This document shows, piece after piece, positions 1 through 8,334 of a DNA stretch of 13,012 nucleotides. This DNA comes from DATBGS01 sp036557885 (GTDB lineage Bacteria > Chloroflexota > Ktedonobacteria > Ktedonobacterales > DATBGS01). Location of the stretch: the NCBI GenBank assembly GCA_036557885.1, contig DATBGS010000159.1, positions 1-13,012 on the forward strand, read 5' to 3'. The translations under genes and the position numbers were made by a program. A model generated the notes under the pieces. The model made no database searches. It worked only from the letters and a program-made list of their open reading frames with translations, and was not told the origin of the DNA. Position 1 is the first letter of the stretch. Every line of letters begins with the position of its first letter.

Positions 1-1274
1 CTCACCTGAAGTAGTTCACTGACCCGACTCCCATTGGTCAGTGCCAGCGTTGCCAGTGCTGCACCATACAGGATGCCTCGATACAGACTTTCTGGCTCAA
101 AGAGAACAGCTTCCCCTCGCATGGCATTTAAGAGCCACTGGGTATCGCTGTGGTCTGGAGACAACAGGCCAGAGCGCGAGATCTCAAAGCGGGTGAAATG
201 TTCCCGGTCTACCCCTGATCCAAGCCGCTTCGCAGCAGAGCGCAGTCGTTTCCCCAGGTGTTGATTGGCAATTAGTTCGCCGCACCAGAGTAAATCCTTG
301 AGCGGTCCCTCGTACTGCAAGAAATGGGTGTTGTGCTCTGGGGCATACGCCAGGATCTGGCGTTTCCATTGCCGCCGGGACTCGTGGCCGTAGTGCTCCA
401 GATGCGCCTTGACCCAACTCGTGCGATTCCAGAGGGTGAAGGACAACGCCACTTCTCGCTCAACCAGAGATACCTGAGCAAGCGTCGGCGCATCTTCGGT
501 CACTTCAAAAACGCGATCCCGGTATTCAAACTGGTACGGCAAAGCAATTGCTCCGGCTCTGGCCCGCTCGCGGTGCGTGCGAAAGGCCTGAATCAACCGT
601 TCTGCCGCCTGCTTGCGGAGTTGGGCAATCTCGACCAGCAAAGGAAAAAGCGGAACCAGCACAGCGCTCTGCTCTTTCCGGCGCTGTGCTGAGGCAGCAT
701 GGATCGCGTTGCGCTGGCCATAGCGGGCTACAAAGTAAGCAGGGAGTGGCGGCAACGCATAGGCTTCCCAGAATGTCTGTTGCCGGACAGTCAACCCTTC
801 AAAATAGGCGCGCTCATGAATGGAGGAGAACGCCTCATACATGCCCAGCCGATGCAAATCGTGACTGGTGAGGGTGCGTCCGCCAACCAGGCGATCCCAG
901 ATGTTGCGTGACTTCAAATCAGCCAGGCTGGTCATGCCATAGTCGGCGCGTAACTGGCGCAACAAATTGGTGAGATGGATACACTGGGCATAGAGCGTCT
1001 TTTGTTTCATCGCATGGATGGCACACCCCATGGCGAAGGCGATGGGAATCGCATCGGGATCATGAGCTACTGACCGAATCAGGTAGCCCATGATGGGGCT
1101 GTCGAGCTGATCCCACTGGATACCTGGAGCCTCGTGCAAGGCGGAGGGAAGCCAGCTCAAGAACGCACGAAGATGCTCTGCTCGTTGAGCTGGATCACTG
1201 AAGTTGAGGCGAGGTGTCCTTTGCTCAACTGGCTGGTGCGGCGATGCCACCTGAGTCGTTGTGGCCCGGTCCAT
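1..1274 (-). CDS. Large tyrosine recombinase, N-terminal 424 codons (runs off the left edge)
   Basis: Reading the minus strand from ATG at 1274 gives an uninterrupted frame to the window edge with no stop. The visible protein is a long, mostly helical N-terminal region. It ends in LTNGSRVSELLQV, which matches the box around the first catalytic arginine of tyrosine recombinases (T-G-x-R-x-S-E-L). The core catalytic domain therefore starts right at the edge, and the K, HxxR and Tyr motifs lie outside. An N-terminal region of about 410 residues is far longer than in XerC/D and recalls the large recombinases of Tn554-like elements; that likeness is inference. ATG 1274 is preferred over ATG 1280 because GGGAGGG (about 1282-1288) lies 7 nt upstream of 1274 but is too close to 1280. 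The gene lies on the same strand as the SDR and the recombinase fragment to its right. Other recombinase subfamilies remain possible. Confidence 0.8.
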   Translation of the reverse strand, partial: MDRATTTQVASPHQPVEQRTPRLNFSDPAQRAEHLRAFLSWLPSALHEAPGIQWDQLDSPIMGYLIRSVAHDPDAIPIAFAMGCAIHAMKQKTLYAQCIHLTNLLRQLRADYGMTSLADLKSRNIWDRLVGGRTLTSHDLHRLGMYEAFSSIHERAYFEGLTVRQQTFWEAYALPPLPAYFVARYGQRNAIHAASAQRRKEQSAVLVPLFPLLVEIAQLRKQAAERLIQAFRTHRERARAGAIALPYQFEYRDRVFEVTEDAPTLAQVSLVEREVALSFTLWNRTSWVKAHLEHYGHESRRQWKRQILAYAPEHNTHFLQYEGPLKDLLWCGELIANQHLGKRLRSAAKRLGSGVDREHFTRFEISRSGLLSPDHSDTQWLLNAMRGEAVLFEPESLYRGILYGAALATLALTNGSRVSELLQV

Positions 1275-1389
1275 GTCCATACCCTCCCGGCTTCCCTCTG
1301 GGCTGTATCCTGATGGTGCTCAGACAAGGGTGACCGCATGACTTCGCGCGCGACCAGGCGAGGCCACCTGGATGCCGGTGGGTGGCGTC

Positions 1390-2142
1390 CTATCGAGCGA
1401 CCAAGCCGCCGTCGACGGGCAGCGCCACGCCCAGAACGAACGCCGCCGCGTCTGAGCACAGCCAGACGACCGCCTCGGCCACCTCCTCCGGCGTCCCGAT
1501 GCGCCCGATCGGCTCCTCGGCGATCCGCCCGGCCAGTCGCTCGGGGTCGAGCATCCCCTCATGGGTCATCGGCGTGTCGATCCAACCCGGACAGACCGCG
1601 TTGATCCGAATCCCACGCGGCGCGTACTGCATGGCCGCCGACTTGGTCAGGCCAACCACGCCGAACTTGCTTGCGGTGTATGCTGCTCCGTATCGGCCGA
1701 CCAACCCAGCGGTCGACGCGGTGTTGACAATGGTGCCACCGTCCTGGCGCAGCATCTGGGTGATCTCATACTTCATGCACAGCCATACGCCGGTGAGGTT
1801 CACCGCCAGAACCGCGTTCCACACCTCTTCGGGAATCTCGTGCAGCGGGGCACCCCGCGAGATCCCGGTGTTGTTGTGCGTGCAGTCCAGCCGACCGTAC
1901 ATCTCGACCGTTCGCTGAATCAATCGCTCGGCATCGGCGGCCTTCGACACGTCTGCGGCGACGAAGTTGGCGTCGCCTCCAGCAGCCGTGACGAGACGAA
2001 CGGTCTCTTCGCCCCCTTCTACGGCGACATCACTGACGACGACGTGGACGCCTTCCCGCGCGAACGCCAGCGCGCTTGCCCGCCCGATGCCCGAGCCCCC
2101 GCCCGTGACCAACGCGACTCGATCTTGGAGCTTTCCCGACAC
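1390..2142 (-). CDS. SDR family NAD(P)-dependent oxidoreductase
   Basis: A complete classical short-chain dehydrogenase/reductase of 250 residues, the usual length. The cofactor motif TGGGSGIG is at residues 13-20. An acidic residue ends strand beta-2 (SDVA, Asp38), which in this family usually means a preference for NAD(H) over NADP(H). A further Asp64 sits in AADV. The NNAG-like motif reads HNNTG (89-93). The catalytic tetrad is visible as Asn115, Ser143, Tyr155 and Lys159 in the YTASK segment, followed by CPGWIDTPM (184-192). It is a soluble cytoplasmic enzyme that oxidises or reduces an alcohol/ketone; the substrate cannot be read from sequence. The start is GTG at 2142, fixed by AAGGAGG seven bases upstream. 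It sits between two recombinase genes on the same strand, so it may be passenger cargo or an unrelated gene caught by rearrangement. Confidence 0.95.
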   Translation of the reverse strand: MSGKLQDRVALVTGGGSGIGRASALAFAREGVHVVVSDVAVEGGEETVRLVTAAGGDANFVAADVSKAADAERLIQRTVEMYGRLDCTHNNTGISRGAPLHEIPEEVWNAVLAVNLTGVWLCMKYEITQMLRQDGGTIVNTASTAGLVGRYGAAYTASKFGVVGLTKSAAMQYAPRGIRINAVCPGWIDTPMTHEGMLDPERLAGRIAEEPIGRIGTPEEVAEAVVWLCSDAAAFVLGVALPVDGGLVAR

Positions 2143-2149
2143 AATCTTG

Positions 2150-2156
2150 CCTCCTT
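2150..2156 (-). promoter_or_regulatory. Strong Shine-Dalgarno site fixing the GTG start of the SDR gene
   Basis: On the minus strand AAGGAGG occupies 2156-2150, with a 7-nt spacer before GTG at 2142. This is near-ideal spacing and no ATG in the frame has anything comparable. Confidence 0.8.
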
Positions 2157-2281
2157 ACCTACTAAATGCCCTTGCGCTGCATGTACTTCGATCTGTTCGT
2201 GGAGATGGGCAACCTTCCGCTCGGTGTTGGCCACCTCGATTGCTTTCTCATCTTGCCCCTACAGAGTATATGAGATGGCTT

Positions 2282-3217
2282 CTAGTCTTGTCTCGTTTGG
2301 CTTTGAAGTTTCTGCACCCATGCCAGCGTCTCTGCATCATGCAACCAAACAATTTCACGAGACTCAGAGGACGAGCGTTCTTCTGCGTCAAGGCGCGTAA
2401 TCTCTTCAGGAGTAGGGAGCGTTGCTGCTTCCTCTGGAACCTCAGGTGCGTATCGCCGCTGGGCGTATCCATGTTGCAGGAGCGCCAGGACTTCGAGCGT
2501 GTGTTCGCTGTCCCGCGAGTGATCGTAGAGGTCAATGGTCCGCGTGCCTCGCCAGCCCATGATGGTGTGGGCAAAAGCTTCTCGTTCTCGCTGATAGCGC
2601 TCGGCATCAAACCGCACGGACCCGGCTCCACACTCCCGACGTAACAAGATGAGAAAATCGGTAATGAACAGATGCCGGATATCGTGCGGGGAAAAGCGCA
2701 CCGGGCAAAGGGCCTGGAGTGGTGGGTAGTGCTTGTACCAATGGTAGTAAAAATCTTTGACGGTGTAGGGCGTGCCACGCTCAGAAAGAAACAGGGGTTC
2801 GCTGGAGGAGACATCCATGAACCGCTGGCGCTGCTCTTGATCGTCGCGGGGGCGTATCTGCTCAAGATAGGTGGTCAGGGTCTGCTGGACCTGGGGATTG
2901 TGGGCGAAATAGATGGTCTTGCTGGTGCGTCCAGCGCTCCCTTTGTCGATCACCTGCGCCTGTCCAGCTACCCCTTCATTTCGATATCCCCCGACAGTCA
3001 TCAGGACGATCTCCTGCAACCGCGCTCCGGTGTTACGCAGCAGCGCTAAGACGGCTTTTTCCCTCAGACCGAGGTTCGTGCTATCAAGCAGGGTATCAAG
3101 CACTTTGTGGATGCCCTCGCGTACATCGGCCAATTCCTTGCGCAAGTCGGGTTCCCACTGCTGGGCTTTTGGATAGCGCAGGAAGGCGGTTGGCTGCCGC
3201 CGGGCGTGCGTACGTGA
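2282..3217 (-). pseudogene. Tyrosine recombinase catalytic domain, N-terminus lost
   Basis: About 310 residues of a tyrosine recombinase are readable on the minus strand. Its catalytic set is complete: the first Arg in LLRNTGARLQEIV, a Lys in the VIDKGSAGRTSKTI segment, HDIRH carrying the His and second Arg, GW in IMGWRGTR, and the nucleophilic Tyr in TIDLYDHS. A roughly 80-residue tail follows. The open frame continues upstream to 3589, but everything above about 3220 is the antisense of the DinG helicase domain. The genuine recombinase sequence therefore starts inside the scar, without its DNA-binding N-terminal domain and without a credible start. It cannot be the missing half of the recombinase at 1-1274, because the order on the minus strand is wrong. 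I infer a remnant left by insertion or deletion; a shortened protein from an internal start cannot be excluded. Confidence 0.75.
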
Positions 3218-3260
3218 TTCTCCCCGGATGCCAGCATGCTCAGGCGCCCCAGCATTCGCT
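3218..3260. other. Head-to-head breakpoint between recombinase and helicase remnants
   Basis: Left of this segment the minus strand matches a tyrosine recombinase (THARRQPTAFLRYPK and onward). Right of it the plus strand matches a DinG-family helicase from FLSRIGLEP onward. The plus frame of the helicase is closed by TGA at 3215-3217, so the helicase cannot extend further left. Both genes have lost their 5' ends at the same place, which is what a recombination or deletion joint would leave. I see no clear terminal inverted repeat or target duplication at the joint. Confidence 0.65.
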
Positions 3261-6200
3261 TCCTCAGCCGCATTGGGCTGGAGCCGGAGCGCGTCATTGA
3301 CCAGCAGAAACCCGTCACAACCAGAGCGCTGCCGCCTGTCTTCGACTATCACCAGGACGCGCTGTTCCTGATGCCTGATGATCTGCCCGCCCCACGCGAC
3401 AGCAATCTCAAGCGCGACTTCCCCGAAGCTGTTGCTGACCTGCTGCGCCGCTTCATCCCCTTCTTTCATGGCCGAACGCTGGGCCTCCTCACGGCCAACA
3501 ATCGGCGCGATTTCGTCTATGAGTGCATCGTCGAGCCTCTGGTGCAGGCGGGCTTTCCAGTGCTGAACCAGGGTCAGAGCAGCCTGCAACGCCTGATCGA
3601 CGATTTCCGCGACAAAGAGGATGCTTCGCTGCTCGGCTCACGCTCGCTCTGGGAAGGCGTTGATGTGCCCGGTCCGTCGCTCTCCTACGTTTTTCTGGAA
3701 AAGTTGCCCTATCCCAGCATCGCTGATCCGGTGGAAAACGCCCGCATGAGCGCCGTCGAAGATTCGGGCGGCGACCCGTTCTATGAGTACCTGCTGCCCA
3801 AGATGGTGATCTTGCTCAAGCAGGGCTTTGGGCGGCTGATTCGCTCGGCGAGCGATCATGGGGTCTCCATCCTGCTAGATAAGCGGCTGCGCACCGCGAT
3901 CTATCGTCCGGAGGTGCTGCGCTCGCTGCCCAACCCAACGGTGGGCTATGAATCTGGCAACGAACTCTTCCAGCGTGTCGCTGAGTGGATGGGGCTGCCT
4001 TTCGACCCGGCAGACCTGCCCACGCCTACCGTGCCTGATCTGGCGCGTGCGCTGGAAGAGCAACTGCTTCCAGGCATTTTTGTTTCAGAAACCGACTTCG
4101 AGATGGTTGCCAGACCGCGCCTGCTGGTCGTGCAGCAAGCCGTCTGGGGGCAGAACGAGTTTCGGCCAGGCCAGGAAGAAATTATGCGCGCCGTGCTGGC
4201 GGGCAACGACGTGCTGACGCTCCTGCCGACCGGCGCGGGCAAGAGTCGGACGTATCAACTGCCCGCGCTGATTCGCCCAGGGCTGCCGCTGGTGATCTCG
4301 CCGCTGATTGCGCTCATCCGCGACCAGGTGGAAAAGCTGCGCGAAGTGCCGGGCATGACCTGGGCGGCCTCGTTGGTTTCCGGAATGGACACCGCTAGCC
4401 AGGAAGAGGTCTTGCGCCACGCCGTGCAGGGCAAGCTCAAGCTGCTTTATGTTTCGCCGGAGCGCCTGCGCGACCCACGCTTCCGCGCCTATTTGCCGCA
4501 GCTGCCGCTGGTGCAGTTGGTGGTGGACGAAGCGCACTGCATTTCCACCTGGGGCCACGACTTCCGCCCCGACTTCCTGGGCATCGCCAAACTGCTGCCT
4601 GCCGGAGCCGATGGCGCTCGGCTGCCCATCCACGCGCTGACGGCGACGGCCACGCCACATGTCCAGCAAGAGATTCGCACGACGCTGGGCATGGGCGAGG
4701 ATGGCCGCGAGGCCGTGACGCTGACCGGCGAATTCGTGCGCCCAAATCTGATCTTCCGCATGTATACTGCGCCGGGGCGAGAGGACCGCGACAGGCTGGC
4801 CATTGGCATTGTGCATCAGATCGTGCGCAACCAGGAGCGCGGTGGCTCCGGCATTGTCTACGTAACGACGCGCCACCAGGCCGTGCAGTTTGCCCGGCTG
4901 CTGCGCGATCACAATATCTCGGCACAGTCCTTTCATGGCGGCATGTCCGCTGCCGAACGCAACCAGGTGCAAGAGCGCTTTATGCAGGGCGAGCTGGAGG
5001 TGGTCGTGGCAACGACGGCTTTTGGCATGGGTGTGGACAAGGCCGAGATTCGCTTCGTGCTGCACTATGATCATCCTACCAGCCTGGAAGCCTACGCCCA
5101 GGAGGCAGGCCGGGCCGGGCGCGACGGCAAAGAAGCCTATACCATTCTGCTCTTTAGCCCGCAGACGCAGCGCACCGAGCGCTGGATGGCCCAGCAAGGC
5201 TTGCCGCGCAGTGTGGTACTGGACGGCTATCGCCAGGCGCTGCTGGACGCCGCAGACGACCTGCCGGAGGCCGCGCGCTTGCCTGATGGCACGCTGCTCT
5301 GCGACCCGGACGACCTGACGCGACTGGCGCGGCTGGAGACGACGCTGGGGCGTGTGCTGCTCTACGCCTTCGAGGAGGCCGGGCTGATCGAGCGTGGCCC
5401 CGATTGTACGCTGGAGGCCAGGCTGCTGCTGAATCAATCCGGGGAGACGGTGCTAGCGACGCTCAGCAACCCGGCAGAACTGGCTGACGCGCTCTTCCGC
5501 CAGACCGGCGCGCAGCAAGATTACCAGGCGAAGTATCACGCAGCGCGCTTCTACGATGAGACTGGCCTGGACCCGCGCGGCGTCGATGCGCTGCTCAATC
5601 GGCTGGCCGCGAACAATCTGCTGCTGTATCGTCCCTTCAGCCGAGGCATCACGCTACGCATTGACGCGGCTGCGCTGCGTACAACCTCGTTAAAAGTGAT
5701 TGAAGAACGCTTTGCTGGACGCTATCAGTTGTTTGAAAGCCGCCTGCAAGCGATGCTGGACTATATCAAGCTTCAGCCCGGCCAGGGCCGCTGCCGCAGC
5801 GCCGCGCTCATCAACTACCTTACCGGGCAGAGTACTACGCCACCCTGCGGCAAATGCGATCTGTGCAGCCCAACACAAGAAGATCTACCCTGGGATATTA
5901 GTGTTTACTTTTATGGCGAACCGCTGCGCGTGGACCCGGAGCTGGCTATCTTGGGAGCCATTCGCGACCACAATGGCTGGCTGGGCCGCTGGGCCATCGA
6001 GAAGATGCTGCTGGGCATCCCACAGACAACCTTCCAGGGCAAGCCGCGCCCCATTTCCCCTTCAGCGCGCGCCTCCGATCATTTTGGCGAATTATCTGGT
6101 AGTGGCAGCGATGGCGAACGCATTCGCCGAACGATGGACGCGCTGATCGAGGGCGGGTATCTGCAACTGACCGATCGCCAGCATCGCGGTGCGGGCATCG

Positions 6201-6295
6201 TGTATTCCGCCGTCTCGATTACCCAGAAAGGGCGCGACGCATTGGCTGGGGGTGTGGCGCTGCCTGCGTATCAGGAGCCGGAGGCGATTGCATGA
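3236..6295 (+). CDS. DinG (C-terminal half)-RecQ fusion helicase, 5'-truncated
   Basis: The first 280 or so of 1019 residues match the C-terminal helicase domain of DinG/XPD-type enzymes: FDYHQDALFLMPDDLPAP (36-53), SLWEGVDVPGPSL (137-149) and KQGFGRLIRS (195-204). The Walker A and B half of that module is absent. From residue 304 a complete RecQ-type 3'-5' DNA helicase follows: FRPGQEE (309-315), Walker A PTGAGKS (331-337), DEAHCISTWGHDFRPDF (431-447), TATAT (469-473), AFGMGVDKAEIRFVLHYD (595-612) and QEAGRAGRD (622-630). Cys853, 871, 874 and 877 form the RecQ zinc site, and a winged-helix-like segment closes the protein (about 900-1003). ATG 3236 has no ribosome binding site, and an in-frame TGA lies at 3215. 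The gene thus looks like the 3' part of a longer DinG-RecQ gene beheaded by the adjacent recombinase scar. The RecQ part could still work if expressed. It overlaps the next gene by 4 nt. Confidence 0.9.
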   Translation: MLRRPSIRFLSRIGLEPERVIDQQKPVTTRALPPVFDYHQDALFLMPDDLPAPRDSNLKRDFPEAVADLLRRFIPFFHGRTLGLLTANNRRDFVYECIVEPLVQAGFPVLNQGQSSLQRLIDDFRDKEDASLLGSRSLWEGVDVPGPSLSYVFLEKLPYPSIADPVENARMSAVEDSGGDPFYEYLLPKMVILLKQGFGRLIRSASDHGVSILLDKRLRTAIYRPEVLRSLPNPTVGYESGNELFQRVAEWMGLPFDPADLPTPTVPDLARALEEQLLPGIFVSETDFEMVARPRLLVVQQAVWGQNEFRPGQEEIMRAVLAGNDVLTLLPTGAGKSRTYQLPALIRPGLPLVISPLIALIRDQVEKLREVPGMTWAASLVSGMDTASQEEVLRHAVQGKLKLLYVSPERLRDPRFRAYLPQLPLVQLVVDEAHCISTWGHDFRPDFLGIAKLLPAGADGARLPIHALTATATPHVQQEIRTTLGMGEDGREAVTLTGEFVRPNLIFRMYTAPGREDRDRLAIGIVHQIVRNQERGGSGIVYVTTRHQAVQFARLLRDHNISAQSFHGGMSAAERNQVQERFMQGELEVVVATTAFGMGVDKAEIRFVLHYDHPTSLEAYAQEAGRAGRDGKEAYTILLFSPQTQRTERWMAQQGLPRSVVLDGYRQALLDAADDLPEAARLPDGTLLCDPDDLTRLARLETTLGRVLLYAFEEAGLIERGPDCTLEARLLLNQSGETVLATLSNPAELADALFRQTGAQQDYQAKYHAARFYDETGLDPRGVDALLNRLAANNLLLYRPFSRGITLRIDAAALRTTSLKVIEERFAGRYQLFESRLQAMLDYIKLQPGQGRCRSAALINYLTGQSTTPPCGKCDLCSPTQEDLPWDISVYFYGEPLRVDPELAILGAIRDHNGWLGRWAIEKMLLGIPQTTFQGKPRPISPSARASDHFGELSGSGSDGERIRRTMDALIEGGYLQLTDRQHRGAGIVYSAVSITQKGRDALAGGVALPAYQEPEAIA

Positions 6296-7758
6296 GCAAG
6301 GACACATCTGCCTGGCAGCCTCTGGTAGATGCCGCGGTAGAGCGGCTGAGCGCTTCACGCCGCACTTTCTCGGAAGAAGAAGCCATGCGAGAAGTCTGGG
6401 AGGCGGGCTATGAAGTGTCGCCACAGGATGACCCACGTTTTGTGCTAGCAGCGGAAGCCGATGGCAGGCACCCTCACCACTGGCGGCTCAGCACGCAAGC
6501 GCTGGCAAACAACCTTCTGCTCGACGCGCTGCGCTCCGGCATGTGGGATGGCGGCGAACTGGACCAGGAGCTTTCCCTGATGGACGCGCAAGATGGCGTC
6601 CGTTACGTGTTCTGCCCCGTTGATGCGCGCTTTACCCAATTACGCGACGGCACCTACTCATTGGCCGATGGGGAGCCAGACATCGCGCTGCCTACAGAGA
6701 TCAAGGAAACGCTGGATGCCCTTGGACCGGCGTTGCTGGCACGCTGGCGCGAGGTTGGTGCCACGCCCTGGACGACCCGCGTACTCACCGAAACGGTGGC
6801 CTCGCTGGGCTGGCTGCGCCGTTGGTCCGCTGTCGCTCGTGTCGGCCAGGATTACTGGATGATGACAGACGCACTGCCGCAGGGTCCAGCGCAGACACGA
6901 CTGAGTGTGCTTCCCATCCGAACGTTCGTGCCACCAGCGTCCGATGCGCTTGCTGCGAATGCTGGCCTCCAGACCTCCAAAGCGCACAGAGAACTACCGC
7001 AAGATACTTCCGGCTTGGTGCCACCGACTGAAACTCCCAGAGCTGGCCTGTTGGCGCACTGGGTGGAGACGCTGCGCACCACCCATCTTACGCAGGGATT
7101 TCTCCCCATTCCGGCAGCCGCTCGCAGTGCCGCGCCGCCGCGCGCGCATGAGGCAGGCCGCTGGGAAGTGCTTCGCGGTTCCTGGTTTGAGACGGGCGCA
7201 GCCCTCTGGGTCTGGTTGGACCGCGAGCCGGAGCAACTCTGCGGTCCTGATCTGGCGGACACATTGATGTGGTGCGAAGCCGGGCAGAAGCTCCGCGTGG
7301 ATTGGAACACGGATGGATTGGTCTTGAGCATCGTCGGCTTGGATATCGAAGTCCAACAGGAAGAAACGCGGCTAGTAGATCTGGAAGCACTGGCAGCGCT
7401 GCGCGGTGAGCTGGGAGAATCTTACCGCCGCTCACTCCTTGCAATCCTTAGTGAGGCTCCACAGGGTATGACCTTCCGCGAACTGGTCGAAGTTATGCAC
7501 GCACGCCAGGGGCATACCGTCCATCGAGGTACCATCCGAACTCTGCTCTACGTGGGTGGCTTTGTAAGACGTGAGGGGCATTGGTTTGTGGCACTTGATA
7601 ATGAAACAGGAGCGCGCCAATTGCGGACTGCTCTGGCCCAAACACTCATTGAAACGCAAACTACAGAGCAGGCTATGCCATCCAGCGAGCTACAGCACCT
7701 TCGTACCCTCGCTCGCACAATCCAGATACGGCTCCAGGAGATCATGAAGGGTCAATAG
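6292..7758 (+). CDS. Helicase-coupled protein of unknown function with C-terminal winged-helix-like domain
   Basis: I do not recognise this 488-residue protein as a named family. Its start overlaps the helicase stop (ATGA at 6292-6295), and GGAGG lies at 6280-6284 with a 7-nt spacer, so translation is probably coupled and the two products made together. Residues 10-75 contain a helical segment that could be a winged helix (FSEEEAMREVWEAGY, then WRLSTQAL). Residues 376-435 look like a second winged-helix/HARE-HTH-like unit (YRRSLLAILSEAPQGMTFRE, then GTIRTLLYVGGFVRR and GHWFVA). The middle (about 200-290) is Pro/Ala-rich and probably a linker. No signal peptide, membrane helix or catalytic motif is evident. 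Given the coupling, a DNA-binding or loading partner of the RecQ-type helicase in repair or defence is a reasonable inference, but it is not shown. Confidence 0.8.
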   Translation: MSKDTSAWQPLVDAAVERLSASRRTFSEEEAMREVWEAGYEVSPQDDPRFVLAAEADGRHPHHWRLSTQALANNLLLDALRSGMWDGGELDQELSLMDAQDGVRYVFCPVDARFTQLRDGTYSLADGEPDIALPTEIKETLDALGPALLARWREVGATPWTTRVLTETVASLGWLRRWSAVARVGQDYWMMTDALPQGPAQTRLSVLPIRTFVPPASDALAANAGLQTSKAHRELPQDTSGLVPPTETPRAGLLAHWVETLRTTHLTQGFLPIPAAARSAAPPRAHEAGRWEVLRGSWFETGAALWVWLDREPEQLCGPDLADTLMWCEAGQKLRVDWNTDGLVLSIVGLDIEVQQEETRLVDLEALAALRGELGESYRRSLLAILSEAPQGMTFRELVEVMHARQGHTVHRGTIRTLLYVGGFVRREGHWFVALDNETGARQLRTALAQTLIETQTTEQAMPSSELQHLRTLARTIQIRLQEIMKGQ

Positions 7759-7805
7759 TAGGCATTCTATAGGCCTCATAAAGGGAGGAAGATATTCTGC
7801 GGGGC

Positions 7806-8060
7806 TTATGCTTTCCTCCCAGAAGGTTGGTGGTGGGTCTGCGGTGCTCGGAGAGGCTGAATCAACGTAGAGCGCCTCGTGCCTAACGCCTGAGCCAGTT
7901 TCTCAATAGTATCGTAGCGCGCATTGCCTCCCTGCTCCAACCGGCTGATCGTGTTTTTCCCAACCCCAGCACGCTCCGCCAATTCACGCTGGGACATGCC
8001 CGCACGTTTGCGCAAGATCGCTAACCGCGGCACCGGCACCCCATTCGCGCTCTCGCTCAC
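7806..8060 (-). CDS. Xre-family helix-turn-helix regulator 1
   Basis: A small single-domain regulator of 84 residues. The Cro/C1-type helix-turn-helix spans about residues 18-60 (RKRAGMSQRELAERAG, then TISRLEQGGNARYDTIEKLA). It opens with NGVPVPRLA, a motif shared with two paralogues further right, and ends in a short basic tail. The start is GTG at 8060 with only a weak purine stretch upstream; the conserved NGVPVP motif six residues in supports it. It is convergent with the helicase operon (47 nt apart) and divergent from the ParB-like gene, so it could act on the shared 8061-8334 region. It is expected to be a DNA-binding repressor, or an antitoxin-like regulator without a visible toxin. 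The target is unknown. Confidence 0.85.
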   Translation of the reverse strand: MSESANGVPVPRLAILRKRAGMSQRELAERAGVGKNTISRLEQGGNARYDTIEKLAQALGTRRSTLIQPLRAPQTHHQPSGRKA

Positions 8061-8334
8061 GCTGCTCTTTTTGTTCCCTTCCTTGTATTTTTCCTACCAT
8101 AACACACCCGCAGGGGCATACTAGCCTGTTCACCCCACTGTGCCCCCATTCGGTTCCCACTCAGATACCACTCTTGTTCGCTTTCAGGAGACTCCCAGTG
8201 ACGCCGGATAGCCCTTCGAGGGGCGAATTGATCAAGTCATGTGTCGTTTGAGCTGGGGACGTGATGGCTTCCATACCGGGGCAGAACGCGGTAGGCTATA
8301 GAATAAAATCCCTTAGGTGCATGAGGAGAGACTG
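8061..8334. promoter_or_regulatory. Divergent intergenic region between Xre regulator 1 and the ParB-like gene
   Basis: This 274-nt region must hold promoters for both flanking genes. An imperfect 14-bp palindrome at 8211-8224 (GCCCTTC/GAGGGGC, one mismatch per arm) is a candidate operator for the Xre protein. A TAGAAT hexamer at 8299-8304 could be a -10 box for the plus-strand gene, but I see no matching -35. No reading frame here looks coding. Confidence 0.3.

Noticed and set aside
1561..2400. 279-codon open frame on the plus strand
   Set aside because: It lies opposite the SDR gene, which has all catalytic residues and a strong ribosome binding site. The plus-strand translation is a GC-rich shadow.
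3221..3589. N-terminal extension of the minus-strand recombinase frame
   Set aside because: These codons are the exact antisense of the DinG helicase domain, so the extension is an accident of an open frame, not recombinase sequence.
4085..5437. 450-codon open frame on the minus strand
   Set aside because: It is antisense to the RecQ motifs, whose conservation on the plus strand is unmistakable. The translation is His/Gln/Arg-rich and matches no recognisable family.
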